Positions 1 through 7,966 of a stretch of DNA of 64,000 nt are shown one piece after another. How positions within the stretch are numbered: the stretch's first letter is position 1; each line of letters starts with the position of its first letter. Source of the DNA: Brachyspira intermedia PWS/A (GTDB lineage: Bacteria; Spirochaetota; Brachyspiria; Brachyspirales; Brachyspiraceae); the NCBI RefSeq assembly GCF_000223215.1, contig NC_017243.1, positions 930,001 to 994,000 on the forward strand, written 5' to 3'. A model generated the notes under the pieces. The model had not been told where the DNA came from. It saw nothing but the letters and a program-made list of their open reading frames with translations, and did no database searches. The position numbers were made by a program, and so were the translations under genes.

Positions 1-361
1 TATTCGTTTTTTCTTCGTTTTTTATTATATTGTTTAAATGATCTATCATGTTTCCTATGAAATCTAATTTATTTTCTTCAAATTTTTTGAGTTTTTCTGA
101 TATTGCAAATATTTTTTCTTCTGAAGTTTTTAAATTATATGGTTTCATATTCAATAATATATCTGGAGAAGTTTCTAATGCTTTACAGATTTTATTTAGA
201 TTTTTGATTGATATATTTCTATTTCCAACTTCTACACCCTGAAGATATTTTCCAGAAAGTGAAGATTTTTCAGCTAATTCATCTATAGTCATTTTTTTGT
301 TTTTTCTTAACTCTCTTATGTTTTGACCTAAATTTTTTAATACTACTTCTGTATCCATCAT
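1..361 (-). CDS. XRE-family helix-turn-helix regulator, 3' end beyond window
   Basis: Reading leftwards from the ATG at 361, the frame stays open to the window edge, so only about 120 N-terminal residues are present. The first 65 or so form a classic XRE/Cro helix-turn-helix: LGQNIRELRKNKKMTIDELA, then a recognition helix around SSLSGKYLQGVEVGNR and the usual NISIKNLNKICKAL. After this come charged helical residues. Two ATGs lie in tandem (361 and 358); GGAG sits 8 nt before the first, so 361 is preferred. A DNA-binding transcriptional regulator is well supported. Its target is unknown and its C-terminus is not seen. Confidence 0.85.
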   Translation of the reverse strand, partial: MMDTEVVLKNLGQNIRELRKNKKMTIDELAEKSSLSGKYLQGVEVGNRNISIKNLNKICKALETSPDILLNMKPYNLKTSEEKIFAISEKLKKFEENKLDFIGNMIDHLNNIIKNEEKTN

Positions 362-502
362 AAAAAAAACTCCATTTATACTTATGTCTATTTGTTTATG
401 ATATACAAAAATTTTAATTAAAAAAACAATTTATAATTTGATTATTAGTGAAAAAAGTATATTTTTGGTGTTTTATAGTGGGTATATTTTATTTAACATT
501 AA

Positions 503-546
503 AATAAAAAAGCTGCCAATAATAAATATCAGCAGCCTTATAAAAA
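503..546 (-). terminator. intrinsic terminator after small motility-type gene
   Basis: On the minus strand GGCTGC and GCAGC arms close a 14-15 nt AT-rich loop and are followed by a T-rich run. It lies immediately 3' of the small gene ending at 561. Confidence 0.6.
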
Positions 547-560
547 TTACTTTACTTTAA

Positions 561-749
561 TTAAGCATAAGTGCTTAATCTTTCACCTACACCAGGTCTC
601 ATAGGTGCAGAAACAGCTTGAGGCTGCATGCTAGTCATGATTTTATCAACAGCCTGAGCTTGCATGTCTGAAGTTTTTCTTATCATGCTTAAAGAAATAT
701 CTTGTTTAAGCATTCCAGTAGAATAAGAACTATAAGCTGAAAGATCCAT
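561..749 (-). CDS. small putative motility protein (YjfB-like)
   Basis: A 62-residue protein that begins MDLSAYSSY. An upstream in-frame ATG at 764 overlaps the GGAGG itself, so the ATG at 749, 8 nt after GGAGG, is the real start. The layout (short N-terminal segment, an amphipathic helix rich in Met, Gln and Ala, then a short Pro/Gly tail ending TYA) resembles the small 'putative motility protein' YjfB family. No catalytic residues or signal peptide are seen. A paralogue follows at 1000-1203 with the same ending style (LDVYA) and the same shared segment: DK, then a Met/Val helix and PQ. The function of the family is not established; the call is by resemblance only. Confidence 0.6.
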   Translation of the reverse strand: MDLSAYSSYSTGMLKQDISLSMIRKTSDMQAQAVDKIMTSMQPQAVSAPMRPGVGERLSTYA

Positions 750-920
750 AGTATATACCTCCATTTAAATTTATAAATTTAAAACTAATTTACTGTATAA
801 TTGTAAATCAATGCTATATTAAATCAAGAAAAATATTTAAAAATATTAAAAAATAAATACTATAGAATGTGTTATGATAACAATATAGTTTACATAATGT
901 ATTTTTTTGTTAAAAGAGAT

Positions 921-988
921 GACCAATTATGTTTTCATTATTTTTATTTTTTATCAACTTATAGAGCGGAACTTTCACATAATTGGTC
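921..988 (-). terminator. 11-bp inverted repeat, possible terminator of the 1000-1203 gene
   Basis: GACCAATTATG (921-931) is the exact reverse complement of CATAATTGGTC (978-988). The 46-nt loop is AT-rich. On the minus strand the second arm is followed by ATCTCTTTT, so this could terminate the small gene, although the long loop is unusual. Confidence 0.4.
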
Positions 989-999
989 AAAACTAATAA

Positions 1000-1203
1000 T
1001 TAAGCATATACATCCAAAGTCTTTCCAATATTGTTATTTATAGGAGCAGATGATCCCTGAGGAGTTACCATGCTTGCAACTTTATCAGCAGACTGAGCAG
1101 AGCCGTAAGCAGAAGAGTTGTAAACATTTAATCCTGCAGAAGTCATATGTCTAGTCAATGGAAACATATCGGATGAATAAATAGAGTTAAGTGAAACACC
1201 CAT
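1000..1203 (-). CDS. small putative motility protein (YjfB-like), paralogue
   Basis: A 67-residue protein with GGAGG 7 nt before its ATG (CTTTGGAGGTTTTAAATG on the minus strand). It shares with the 561-749 product a Ser/Tyr-rich N-terminus, a central helix containing SADKVASMV, a PQGSSAPI segment and a C-terminal DVYA. The two genes are tandem on the same strand but about 250 bp apart, and each has its own hairpin downstream, so they are probably transcribed separately. The motility assignment rests on resemblance to the YjfB-type small proteins and on the spirochaete context. No experimental role can be read from the sequence. Confidence 0.55.
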   Translation of the reverse strand: MGVSLNSIYSSDMFPLTRHMTSAGLNVYNSSAYGSAQSADKVASMVTPQGSSAPINNNIGKTLDVYA

Positions 1204-1410
1204 TTAAAACCTCCAAAGACTTATTATACATATAATATCGGAATATTTATTATTAAAATGAACATAAATATAGAAAATGGAAGAAATGTATAAAATTTTC
1301 TATATTTTCATAATTTAAAGTTTAAGTGAAAATACAAAGCATTATTATTACAGCAATATTGTTTAATATAGTAATATAATATTTTTTATTATATTTTTTT
1401 CTTAAAAATA

Positions 1411-1439
1411 TTGACTTATTTTTTAATAATACATATACT
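1411..1439 (+). promoter_or_regulatory. sigma-70-type promoter of the CoA-disulfide reductase gene
   Basis: TTGACT at 1411-1416 and TATACT at 1434-1439 are separated by exactly 17 bp, about 40 bp upstream of the start codon at 1481. This is one of the clearest consensus promoters in the window. Confidence 0.7.
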
Positions 1440-1447
1440 AGGTATAT
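1433..1447. promoter_or_regulatory. candidate operator overlapping the -10 box
   Basis: ATATAC-TAG-GTATAT is a perfect 6-bp inverted repeat with a 3-bp centre. It covers the whole -10 hexamer of the promoter above, so a bound repressor would block transcription directly. The neighbouring gene at 3344 encodes a CsoR/CstR-type repressor, the obvious candidate ligand. That link is inference. Confidence 0.45.
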
Positions 1448-1480
1448 TAAGAATAAAATACTATCTGGGAGTTTTATGCT

Positions 1481-3169
1481 ATGAAAAAAATATTAATAGT
1501 AGGTGGTGTTGCAGGCGGTGCTTCTGCAGCTGCAAGACTTAGAAGATTAAATGAAGAAGATAAAATAATAATGTTTGAAAAAGGTCCTCATGTATCTTTT
1601 TCTAATTGTTCTCTTCCTTATCATGTAGGAGGACTCATACCTAATGAAGAAACTTTACTTTTAATGAATCCTGAGAAATTTTTAAAACAGTTTAATGTAG
1701 ATGCAAGAGTTAATAGTGAAGTTGTAGCAATAGATAGAAAAAATAAAGAGGTTGTAGTTGTATCTGAAGGTAGAGAGTATAGAGAAAGCTATGATAAACT
1801 TATACTTTCAATGGGTGCTAAACCTATAGTACCTTCTATTAAGGGAATTGAAAAAGTTAATGTATTTACTGTAAGAAATGTTGTTGATATAAGCAAAATA
1901 CATAATTTCCTCAATGGAAAGCCAAATGCTAAAGTGTCTGTTATAGGCGGCGGATTTATAGGTATTGAGATGGCTGAGAATTTGAAAAAAGTAGGATATG
2001 ATGTAACTATAATAGAAGCATTGCCTCAAATAATGAAGCCTTTTGACTATGATATGGTTCAAATTCTTCATAGAGAAATTATGGATAATGGGGTTAATTT
2101 AATAGTTAATGATAAAGTTGACAGCTTCGATACAAATACAGTTATTTTAGCTTCAGGTAAAAAAATAGAGGCTGATGCTGTTATTCTTGCTATAGGTGTA
2201 GCTCCTGAAACTGATATTGCTGTTAAAGCTGGTATAGAATTAGGAAAAACTAAAGCTATAAAAGTAGATTCAACTTACAGAACTAATGATAAAGATATTT
2301 ATGCTGTTGGAGATGCTATAGAAGTATATAGTCCTTTATTCAATGATTATTACAGACTTCCTTTAGCTGGACCTGCTCAAAAACAGGCTAGGGCAGTTGC
2401 TGATCATATCAATGGAAGAACAGTTGATAATAGAGGATTTATAAGTTCATCAGTTATTAAAGTATTCGGATATAATGGAGCTTCTACAGGACTTTCTGAA
2501 GGATTCATTAAAGCTATGAATTTGAATATAGATTATGATACTGTAGAGATTATTCCTTTTGATGGCGTATCAATTATGCCTAATGCTAGATTAATGCATT
2601 TCAAACTTATATATGAAGTACCTACAGGTAAAATATTAGGTGCTCAGGCTATAGGTAAAGGAAATGTTGATAAGAGAATAGATGTTATAGCTACTATCAT
2701 AAAATTCGGCGGCACTATAGATGATCTTAAAGATTTAGAATTATGCTATGCTCCTTCATTCGGTACTGCTAAAGATGTTGTTAATTTCGCTGGTTATGTT
2801 GCTTCTAATTTAAGAAATGGAGATTATAAACAAGTTCATTATAGCCAAGTTAGAGAATTGGTTGAAAAAGATGCTTATTTCCTAGATGTAAGAATGCCTG
2901 AAGATTTTGCGGTAGGACATTTAGAAAAAGCTGTTAATATACCTCTTGGAGCTTTAAGAAGCAGATATAATGAGATACCTAAAGACAGAACAGTATATAT
3001 AACTTGCAAAACAGGATTGACTAGCTATACAGCATGCAAAATACTTCAAAATATCGGATTTAATAATGTTGTTAATGTTTCAGGTGGATTTATCGGATTA
3101 TCTCAATATGAATATTTTAACGATAAAAGCACTGGAAGAAAACCTATATTAACAGGATATTTCGGATAA
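1481..3169 (+). CDS. CoA-disulfide reductase / FAD-NAD(P)H oxidoreductase with C-terminal rhodanese domain
   Basis: A 562-residue flavoprotein disulfide reductase of the CoADR-rhodanese type, which reduces CoA disulfide, CoA persulfide or polysulfide with NAD(P)H. The N-terminal FAD motif VGGVAGGASAAARLRR is at about residues 7-22. The single redox cysteine is C43 in SFSNCSLPYHVGG. A second dinucleotide motif, VIGGGFIGIEMAE, starts near 154. The usual AVGDAIE segment follows, then the dimerisation domain. The last 100 or so residues are a rhodanese domain with its active loop CKTGLTS at about 509. GGGAG lies 9 nt before the ATG. A terminator follows, so the gene is probably monocistronic. Its neighbour is a rhodanese-CstR fusion, which suggests persulfide-responsive control. 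Confidence 0.9.
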   Translation: MKKILIVGGVAGGASAAARLRRLNEEDKIIMFEKGPHVSFSNCSLPYHVGGLIPNEETLLLMNPEKFLKQFNVDARVNSEVVAIDRKNKEVVVVSEGREYRESYDKLILSMGAKPIVPSIKGIEKVNVFTVRNVVDISKIHNFLNGKPNAKVSVIGGGFIGIEMAENLKKVGYDVTIIEALPQIMKPFDYDMVQILHREIMDNGVNLIVNDKVDSFDTNTVILASGKKIEADAVILAIGVAPETDIAVKAGIELGKTKAIKVDSTYRTNDKDIYAVGDAIEVYSPLFNDYYRLPLAGPAQKQARAVADHINGRTVDNRGFISSSVIKVFGYNGASTGLSEGFIKAMNLNIDYDTVEIIPFDGVSIMPNARLMHFKLIYEVPTGKILGAQAIGKGNVDKRIDVIATIIKFGGTIDDLKDLELCYAPSFGTAKDVVNFAGYVASNLRNGDYKQVHYSQVRELVEKDAYFLDVRMPEDFAVGHLEKAVNIPLGALRSRYNEIPKDRTVYITCKTGLTSYTACKILQNIGFNNVVNVSGGFIGLSQYEYFNDKSTGRKPILTGYFG

Positions 3170-3194
3170 TTTTATATTTGTATACCTTTATAAT

Positions 3195-3227
3195 AAAAGA
3201 GCCGTTTTTTATTAAATGGCTCTTTTT
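3195..3227 (+). terminator. intrinsic terminator
   Basis: AAAAGAGCC and GGCTCTTTTT form a 9-bp stem with a 14-nt loop and end in a T-run, just after the oxidoreductase gene. Confidence 0.8.
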
Positions 3228-3343
3228 ATTGTTAATAATATATAGAATTCAAATTTTTTCTTAAAAAAAGATTTTATAATTTTATTTTTTTATATTTATT
3301 ATATAATATAAGAAAAGAGATATACTTTTAACAAGGATGAAAT

Positions 3344-3949
3344 ATGTTAATAGAAAATGATTTAAAAATATTATCTCCTTCGGAGGCTGATGAAATTATC
3401 AATAATACAGACAATATAGTTATATTGGATGTAAGAACGGAGATGGAACATAATTATGAGGGTATGATTGAAGATTCTATTTCTATGGATTTCCTTAAAC
3501 CAAGAGTGTTTAAAAGAGAAATATCTAAATTAGACAAAGATGCTCCATATTTATTATATTGTTCCATTGGTAAACTAAGTATAAAAGCAGCAGAGTATAT
3601 GAAAGAAGAAGGGTTTAAGAATCTATATATATTAGAAGGCGGATTAAAGGCTTGGAATAAACATTTTGGAGATAATAACAAAGTTTCTAAATTTGATAGA
3701 GAAGAGGCTGTTGAGAGAAGAAAAAGACTTATTATCAGATTGAATAGAATAGAAGGACAAATCAAAGGTATGAAAAAAATGCTTGCTAAAGGAGAATATT
3801 GCGGCGATATACTTAATCAGTCTTTAGCCGTTAAAGCTGCTATGGGAAGTGTTAATCAAGAAATTATGGAAGTATTTTTGAATACATGTATGATTTCACC
3901 TAAAGAAAAAGAAGATTTCTTCAGATATATGAGAAAACTTATCAAGTAA
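3344..3949 (+). CDS. rhodanese domain fused to a CstR/CsoR-type repressor
   Basis: A 201-residue two-domain protein. Residues about 10-110 are a rhodanese-like domain: NIVILDVRTEMEHNYEGMI, then the active loop CSIGKLS with Cys73, then LEGGLKAW. Residues about 125-201 are a complete CsoR/RcnR-family (DUF156) repressor: RLNRIEGQIKGMKKML, EYCGDILNQ, NTCM. The two repressor cysteines, C153 and C182, are 29 residues apart, as in CstR of Staphylococcus aureus (C31, C60). The copper-ligand His of CsoR proper is not present at the usual position before the second Cys (Phe here), so a persulfide rather than copper sensor is inferred. AGGA precedes the ATG. The rhodanese could pass sulfane sulfur to the sensor cysteine in cis. 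Confidence 0.85.
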   Translation: MLIENDLKILSPSEADEIINNTDNIVILDVRTEMEHNYEGMIEDSISMDFLKPRVFKREISKLDKDAPYLLYCSIGKLSIKAAEYMKEEGFKNLYILEGGLKAWNKHFGDNNKVSKFDREEAVERRKRLIIRLNRIEGQIKGMKKMLAKGEYCGDILNQSLAVKAAMGSVNQEIMEVFLNTCMISPKEKEDFFRYMRKLIK

Positions 3950-3957
3950 TTATTTTT

Positions 3958-3985
3958 TAAGCAAGGGATAATCCCTTGCTTTTTA
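3958..3985 (+). terminator. intrinsic terminator
   Basis: AAGCAAGGGATAATCCCTTGCTT is a near-perfect hairpin followed by TTTTT on the plus strand, 10 nt after the rhodanese-repressor stop. Confidence 0.85.
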
Positions 3986-4002
3986 TTTTATTTAAATTTT
4001 AT

Positions 4003-5358
4003 TTATTTACCCCAAGCATCCGGATTTTTATTCCATTCCAAAGCCTTAGATAATTCTTCTTCTGTTATGTATTTTTCATCTTTAGCTATTTCCATAAGAG
4101 ATGAGAAATTAGAAAGAGATGAGAATTTAATTCCTGCTTCTTCAAAGTTTTTATATGCTTTTTCAAATTCATAAGTAAATATTGATATAATTTCAAGTCC
4201 TATAGCCCCTTCAGCTTTAGCAGCTTCAAATGCCTTTATAGAACTTCCGCCTGTAGAAATTAAATCCTCTATCAATATTAATTTTTTACCATTACATTCA
4301 GCACCTTCAATCTGTTTTCCGCGTCCATGTTCTTTTTTTTCTGCTCTTATATAGCATAATGGCTTATTAAGTTCATAAGCTATGAAAGAAGCCCAAGGTA
4401 TTCCTGCTGTGGCAGTACCAGCTATAACATCAAAGTCTTTATCTCTCAAAATGCTTACAAATGCATCTACTATAACTTTTCTTGCCTCAGGGAATCCTAT
4501 TACATATCTATTATCGCAATATATAGGGCTTTTTATTCCTGATACAAATGTGAAAGGCTCTTTAACATTAAGTTTAACTGCTTTAGTTTCTAATAAAGCA
4601 CCTGCTATCAATTTTGATTTTGCTTTTTTATTGTTCTCCATACCTTCAGAAATTTCTTCAACAATCATTTTGCAGGCTTTTACTCTGTCTTCATTTCTTG
4701 TAATAGGTCTTCCAACAACAAGATAATCACATCCGTTTTCAATAGCTTCTTTAGGAGTCATTACTCTTTCCTGATCATCAGTACCTGCCCATTTAGGTCT
4801 TACACCCGGACAAATTGTTCTGAAATTCTCTCCGCATTCTCTTTTTATAACAGCTGCTTCTTTAGGAGAGCATACAACACCGTCAAGTCCGGATTCTTTT
4901 CCTAATTTAGCCCAATTAACTGCTAAATCTGTAAGAGGTAAATTAGAACTGAACATATTTTTTACATCATTTTCTGAAAGACTTGTTAATATTGTTACGC
5001 CTATTATTAAATTATCTTTATTAAGTTTTTTTATCTCTTGTACAGTTTTTTCCATCATCTTTTTACCGCCACTTGTATGTACATTGAACATAAATACATT
5101 CTGTTTAGCAGCGAATAATGAAGCCATAGCTGTAGTATTAGGTATATCATGGAATTTTAAGTCTAAAAATACTTTTTTATTTTTACTAGCCAAATATTCT
5201 ATTATTTCACCTTTAGTGTATAAAAATAGTTCTAGTCCTACTTTATAAAATACAGCCTCATCTCCAAGCTCATCTATAAGTTTGGTAGCCTCTCCCATAG
5301 AATTAAAATCTAATGCTATAATTAATCTTTCTTTTGGGTTTTCAGTTAATTTTGTCAT
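4003..5358 (-). CDS. pyrFE: bifunctional orotidine-5'-phosphate decarboxylase / orotate phosphoribosyltransferase (PyrF-PyrE fusion)
   Basis: A 451-residue fusion that makes UMP from orotate. The N-terminal half (about 1-240) is OMP decarboxylase of the PyrF type 2 kind: LIIALDF, then the catalytic DLKFHDIPNT with K68, and GVRP near 195. The C-terminal half is orotate phosphoribosyltransferase: FTFVSGIKSPIYCDNR, then AGTATAGIPW, RAEKKEHGRGKQIEG, and the PRPP-binding LILIEDLISTGGSS at about 360-373. The order is decarboxylase then transferase, the reverse of animal UMP synthase. AAGGAT lies just upstream of the ATG. It is the last gene of the pyrK-pyrD-pyrFE operon. Confidence 0.93.
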   Translation of the reverse strand: MTKLTENPKERLIIALDFNSMGEATKLIDELGDEAVFYKVGLELFLYTKGEIIEYLASKNKKVFLDLKFHDIPNTTAMASLFAAKQNVFMFNVHTSGGKKMMEKTVQEIKKLNKDNLIIGVTILTSLSENDVKNMFSSNLPLTDLAVNWAKLGKESGLDGVVCSPKEAAVIKRECGENFRTICPGVRPKWAGTDDQERVMTPKEAIENGCDYLVVGRPITRNEDRVKACKMIVEEISEGMENNKKAKSKLIAGALLETKAVKLNVKEPFTFVSGIKSPIYCDNRYVIGFPEARKVIVDAFVSILRDKDFDVIAGTATAGIPWASFIAYELNKPLCYIRAEKKEHGRGKQIEGAECNGKKLILIEDLISTGGSSIKAFEAAKAEGAIGLEIISIFTYEFEKAYKNFEEAGIKFSSLSNFSSLMEIAKDEKYITEEELSKALEWNKNPDAWGK

Positions 5359-5426
5359 AATTTATCCTTTATATTTTTATAATCAAATTATTTATTATAT
5401 TTTAAAACTTAAATATTTTGATAAAG

Positions 5427-6338
5427 TTATAAATGTGCTGCACCTATTATATCTTTTATATTGTTTATTTTATTTTCTTTAAGATAATTATCTATTCCAT
5501 TAATAACCTCTATAGGAAGTACAGGGTTTGAGAATATTCCAGCTCCTATAGAAACTAAAGAAGCTCCGGCAAGTATAAACTCTAAAGCATCATTATAATT
5601 AGTGATACCGCCCATACCAACAATAGGCACTTTTACAGCTTTATATACTTGATAAACCATTCTTACAGCTATAGGGCGTATGCATGCACCTGATAATCCG
5701 CCGAATACATTTCCAAGTAGTGGTTTTCTAGTTTTAGTATCTATTTTCATAGATAAGAATGTATTTACAAGTGATACGCTATCGGCACCGGCATTTTCAA
5801 CTGCTTTTGCTATGCTTGCTATATCAGTAACATTCGGAGATAATTTCACTATTAAATGCTTTTTGCTAAGAACTTTTTTTACAGCCTTTGTAGTAGATTC
5901 AGCACTTTCACAGCTTGCTCCAAATGCCATTCCTCCATTTTTTACATTAGGACATGATATATTAAGCTCTATGAAATCAACTCTTTCTATTTCATTTGCT
6001 ATTTCAGCTACTTTTACATATTCATCTATAGTGGCACCATTTATATTTAATATTATAGGTGTAGAATATTTTATATTTTTTATTATATTATCTTTGAAAT
6101 ATTCTATTCCCGGATTTTCAAGTCCTATGCAGTTTATCATACCTGAAGGAGTTTCTGCTATACGAGTACCTTTATTGCCGTCTTTTTTATTTAATGTTAT
6201 CCCTTTTAGGTTAACTGCTCCAAGTTCATTAACATCAAAGTAATTGCTGTATTCTTCACCAAATCCGAAACAGCCTGAAGATGTTATAACATTATTTTTT
6301 AATTCTTTTCCTAAAAAATTTATATTTAATCTGCTCAT
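5427..6338 (-). CDS. pyrD: dihydroorotate dehydrogenase, class 1B catalytic subunit
   Basis: Oxidises dihydroorotate to orotate with FMN, passing electrons to PyrK. The N-terminus MSRLNINFLGKELKNNVI is typical of class 1B enzymes, as are NLKGITL, NCIGLENPG, the catalytic Cys in NISCPNVKNGG, and the FMN phosphate-binding end VGMGGI followed by LAGASLVSIGAG. An in-frame ATG four codons earlier (6350) has no ribosome site. GGAT precedes 6338 by 6 nt, the same signal as at pyrFE, so 6338 is chosen. Adjacent pyrK supports class 1B, which uses NAD through PyrK. Confidence 0.92.
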   Translation of the reverse strand: MSRLNINFLGKELKNNVITSSGCFGFGEEYSNYFDVNELGAVNLKGITLNKKDGNKGTRIAETPSGMINCIGLENPGIEYFKDNIIKNIKYSTPIILNINGATIDEYVKVAEIANEIERVDFIELNISCPNVKNGGMAFGASCESAESTTKAVKKVLSKKHLIVKLSPNVTDIASIAKAVENAGADSVSLVNTFLSMKIDTKTRKPLLGNVFGGLSGACIRPIAVRMVYQVYKAVKVPIVGMGGITNYNDALEFILAGASLVSIGAGIFSNPVLPIEVINGIDNYLKENKINNIKDIIGAAHL

Positions 6339-6362
6339 AAATTTATCCATATATTTTATAAT

Positions 6363-7130
6363 TTAAAAGTTTAATAATTCAGCATTGAATACAGGGCCGT
6401 CATGACAAACTTTTTTAAGTGTATATCCAGACTTTTCATCTTTTATTTCTATATTGCATCCTAAGCATGCATTAACTCCGCAAGCCATTCTCTCTTCGAG
6501 TGAAGCATAGCAAAGTATATTATTTTCTTTAGCAACTTTTATTAAAGCTTTCATCATAACTGTAGGACCGCAAGTGTATATAATATCAAAAGTTTTTTCT
6601 TTTAATAATTCTTTAGTTTTATCAACTGTATTGCATTTATCTCCTACAGAACCGTCATCAGTTGTAATGTGTAAATCAATATTATTGGTATTGAATCTAT
6701 CCATTATTTTTATTGCACTTGAATCAGCACCGCCCATTATCAATGTTATAGAGTTGTTGGAATTGTTTAATTTTTCTATTAAAAGTTTAATAGGGGCTAT
6801 TCCCATTCCGCCTGCTACTATTAATATTTTTTTATTATTGATATTTGTATCAAATCCATTGCCTAATGGCCCTTGAATACTAATATTGTCATTTTCTTTT
6901 AATTTTGATAAATACTTTGTACCTTCTCCTTTTACCTGATAATAAAATTCAAGTATATCATTATCAATATAATGCAGGCTTATAGGGCGTCTTAAAAAAG
7001 TATTGCTTTTAAGCATGAAAAATTGTCCTGCTTTTGAATGTTTATAGCTTTCTTTTGATTTTATTCTAAGCAGATACTTATCATTTGATATTTGTATATT
7101 ATTTATTATAATACCGTCTTCTAAAAACAT
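6363..7130 (-). CDS. pyrK: dihydroorotate dehydrogenase electron-transfer subunit
   Basis: A 255-residue FAD and [2Fe-2S] protein that links PyrD to NAD+. It has the ferredoxin-reductase fold: FAD-binding RRPISLHYID, the NAD domain with VAGGMGIAPIK, and CGPTVMM. The C-terminal cluster ligands are CGVNACLGC followed by VCHDGPVF. It is the first gene of the pyrimidine operon. AAGG lies 9 nt before the ATG. The leader upstream holds a terminator-like hairpin and a small open frame, so attenuation is likely. Confidence 0.92.
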   Translation of the reverse strand: MFLEDGIIINNIQISNDKYLLRIKSKESYKHSKAGQFFMLKSNTFLRRPISLHYIDNDILEFYYQVKGEGTKYLSKLKENDNISIQGPLGNGFDTNINNKKILIVAGGMGIAPIKLLIEKLNNSNNSITLIMGGADSSAIKIMDRFNTNNIDLHITTDDGSVGDKCNTVDKTKELLKEKTFDIIYTCGPTVMMKALIKVAKENNILCYASLEERMACGVNACLGCNIEIKDEKSGYTLKKVCHDGPVFNAELLNF

Positions 7131-7170
7131 TTTATGAACCTTTATTTTTATAAATATATTTTATATAAAA

Positions 7171-7209
7171 AAAGAATACCTCTTCCTTTTATAGAAGATT
7201 GTATTCTTT
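7171..7209 (-). promoter_or_regulatory. attenuator-like terminator in the pyr operon leader
   Basis: On the minus strand AAAGAATAC pairs with GTATTCTTT, with an inner TCTTC/GAAGA stem, and is followed directly by a T7 run. It lies about 40 nt before the pyrK start codon. No minus-strand gene lies upstream for it to terminate, since the upstream gene is on the plus strand. It therefore acts on the pyr leader transcript itself. Confidence 0.6.
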
Positions 7210-7222
7210 GAAAATTTCTTTT

Positions 7223-7261
7223 TTAAATATTATGATGCAAAAAATAAATAATATGTTTCAT
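7223..7261 (-). other. candidate 12-codon leader peptide of the pyr operon
   Basis: A minus-strand frame, ATG AAA CAT ATT ATT TAT TTT TTG CAT CAT AAT ATT TAA, ends 14 nt before the leader hairpin. Its RNA is very U-rich, as in the UTP-sensitive pause region of the enterobacterial pyrBI leader. No ribosome site precedes it, so translation is unproven. Confidence 0.25.
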
Positions 7262-7387
7262 GAAAACTGAATATATCATATATCTATAAAAATTCAAGTA
7301 TGGCATTTAAATAATTTTGTTTTAGTATTACACATTATATATAAAATTGTTATATTAAAAACCAAACAAGTAAAACAAAGGTGTAGA

Positions 7388-7864
7388 ATGAAAAACTATA
7401 TTTTAATTTTTTTATTGCTAGTTATAATATCTTGTAATAATAATGCTACTAATCCCAGCAATAACATATCAATAAGTACAGATGCTAAGGAAGTATTTAA
7501 TTTAGTTAATCAAGAAAGATTAAAAGCAGGACTTACAGAATACAAATTAGATGCAAAATTATGTGAAGCTGCAAACCAAAGAGCCAAAGAAATAGTAGAA
7601 AAATATGATCATATAAGACCTGACGGAAGGGAATGGGATACTGTGCTTGATGAATACGGATTTAATTCAGGGGCTTATATTAGAGGTGAGAATATAGTTG
7701 CTATGAGGGAAAGTGCTTCTTCGGCTATGAATGCTTGGATGAACTCTCAGGGACATAAAGATAATATTTTAGCTGATTATTATACTACTATTGGTGTTGG
7801 AGTGTATGAATATAATGGAAGTAAATATTGGGTTCAGATTTTTTTGAGTGATTCTTTTATTTAA
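7388..7864 (+). CDS. CAP-domain (SCP/YkwD-like) lipoprotein
   Basis: A 158-residue exported protein. Residues 1-16 form a hydrophobic signal ending in the lipobox VIISC, with lipidation at Cys17 and an Asn-rich linker after it. The rest is a CAP domain: VFNLVNQERLKAGL, then YKLDAKLCEAANQRAKEI, the His of KYDHIRPDG, GENIVA, and the closing WMNSQGHKDNILADYYTTIGVGVY. The two His and the Glu that line the CAP cavity are all present. The role of bacterial CAP proteins is largely unknown; extracellular attachment to the inner face of the outer membrane, or to the cell surface, is likely. AAAGGTG precedes the ATG. Confidence 0.85.
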   Translation: MKNYILIFLLLVIISCNNNATNPSNNISISTDAKEVFNLVNQERLKAGLTEYKLDAKLCEAANQRAKEIVEKYDHIRPDGREWDTVLDEYGFNSGAYIRGENIVAMRESASSAMNAWMNSQGHKDNILADYYTTIGVGVYEYNGSKYWVQIFLSDSFI

Positions 7865-7966
7865 GTAAAATAAAAAATAATTTGATATTAAAACTATAAC
7901 AATTTTTTAGTTTAAATTTACTGTAATACAATTTTAGTATGATTGAATACTAATGCTTATTTAAAA

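Noticed and set aside
1808-2071. Minus-strand frame inside the CoA-disulfide reductase gene
   Set aside because: A shadow of a well supported gene, without ribosome site or recognisable sequence.
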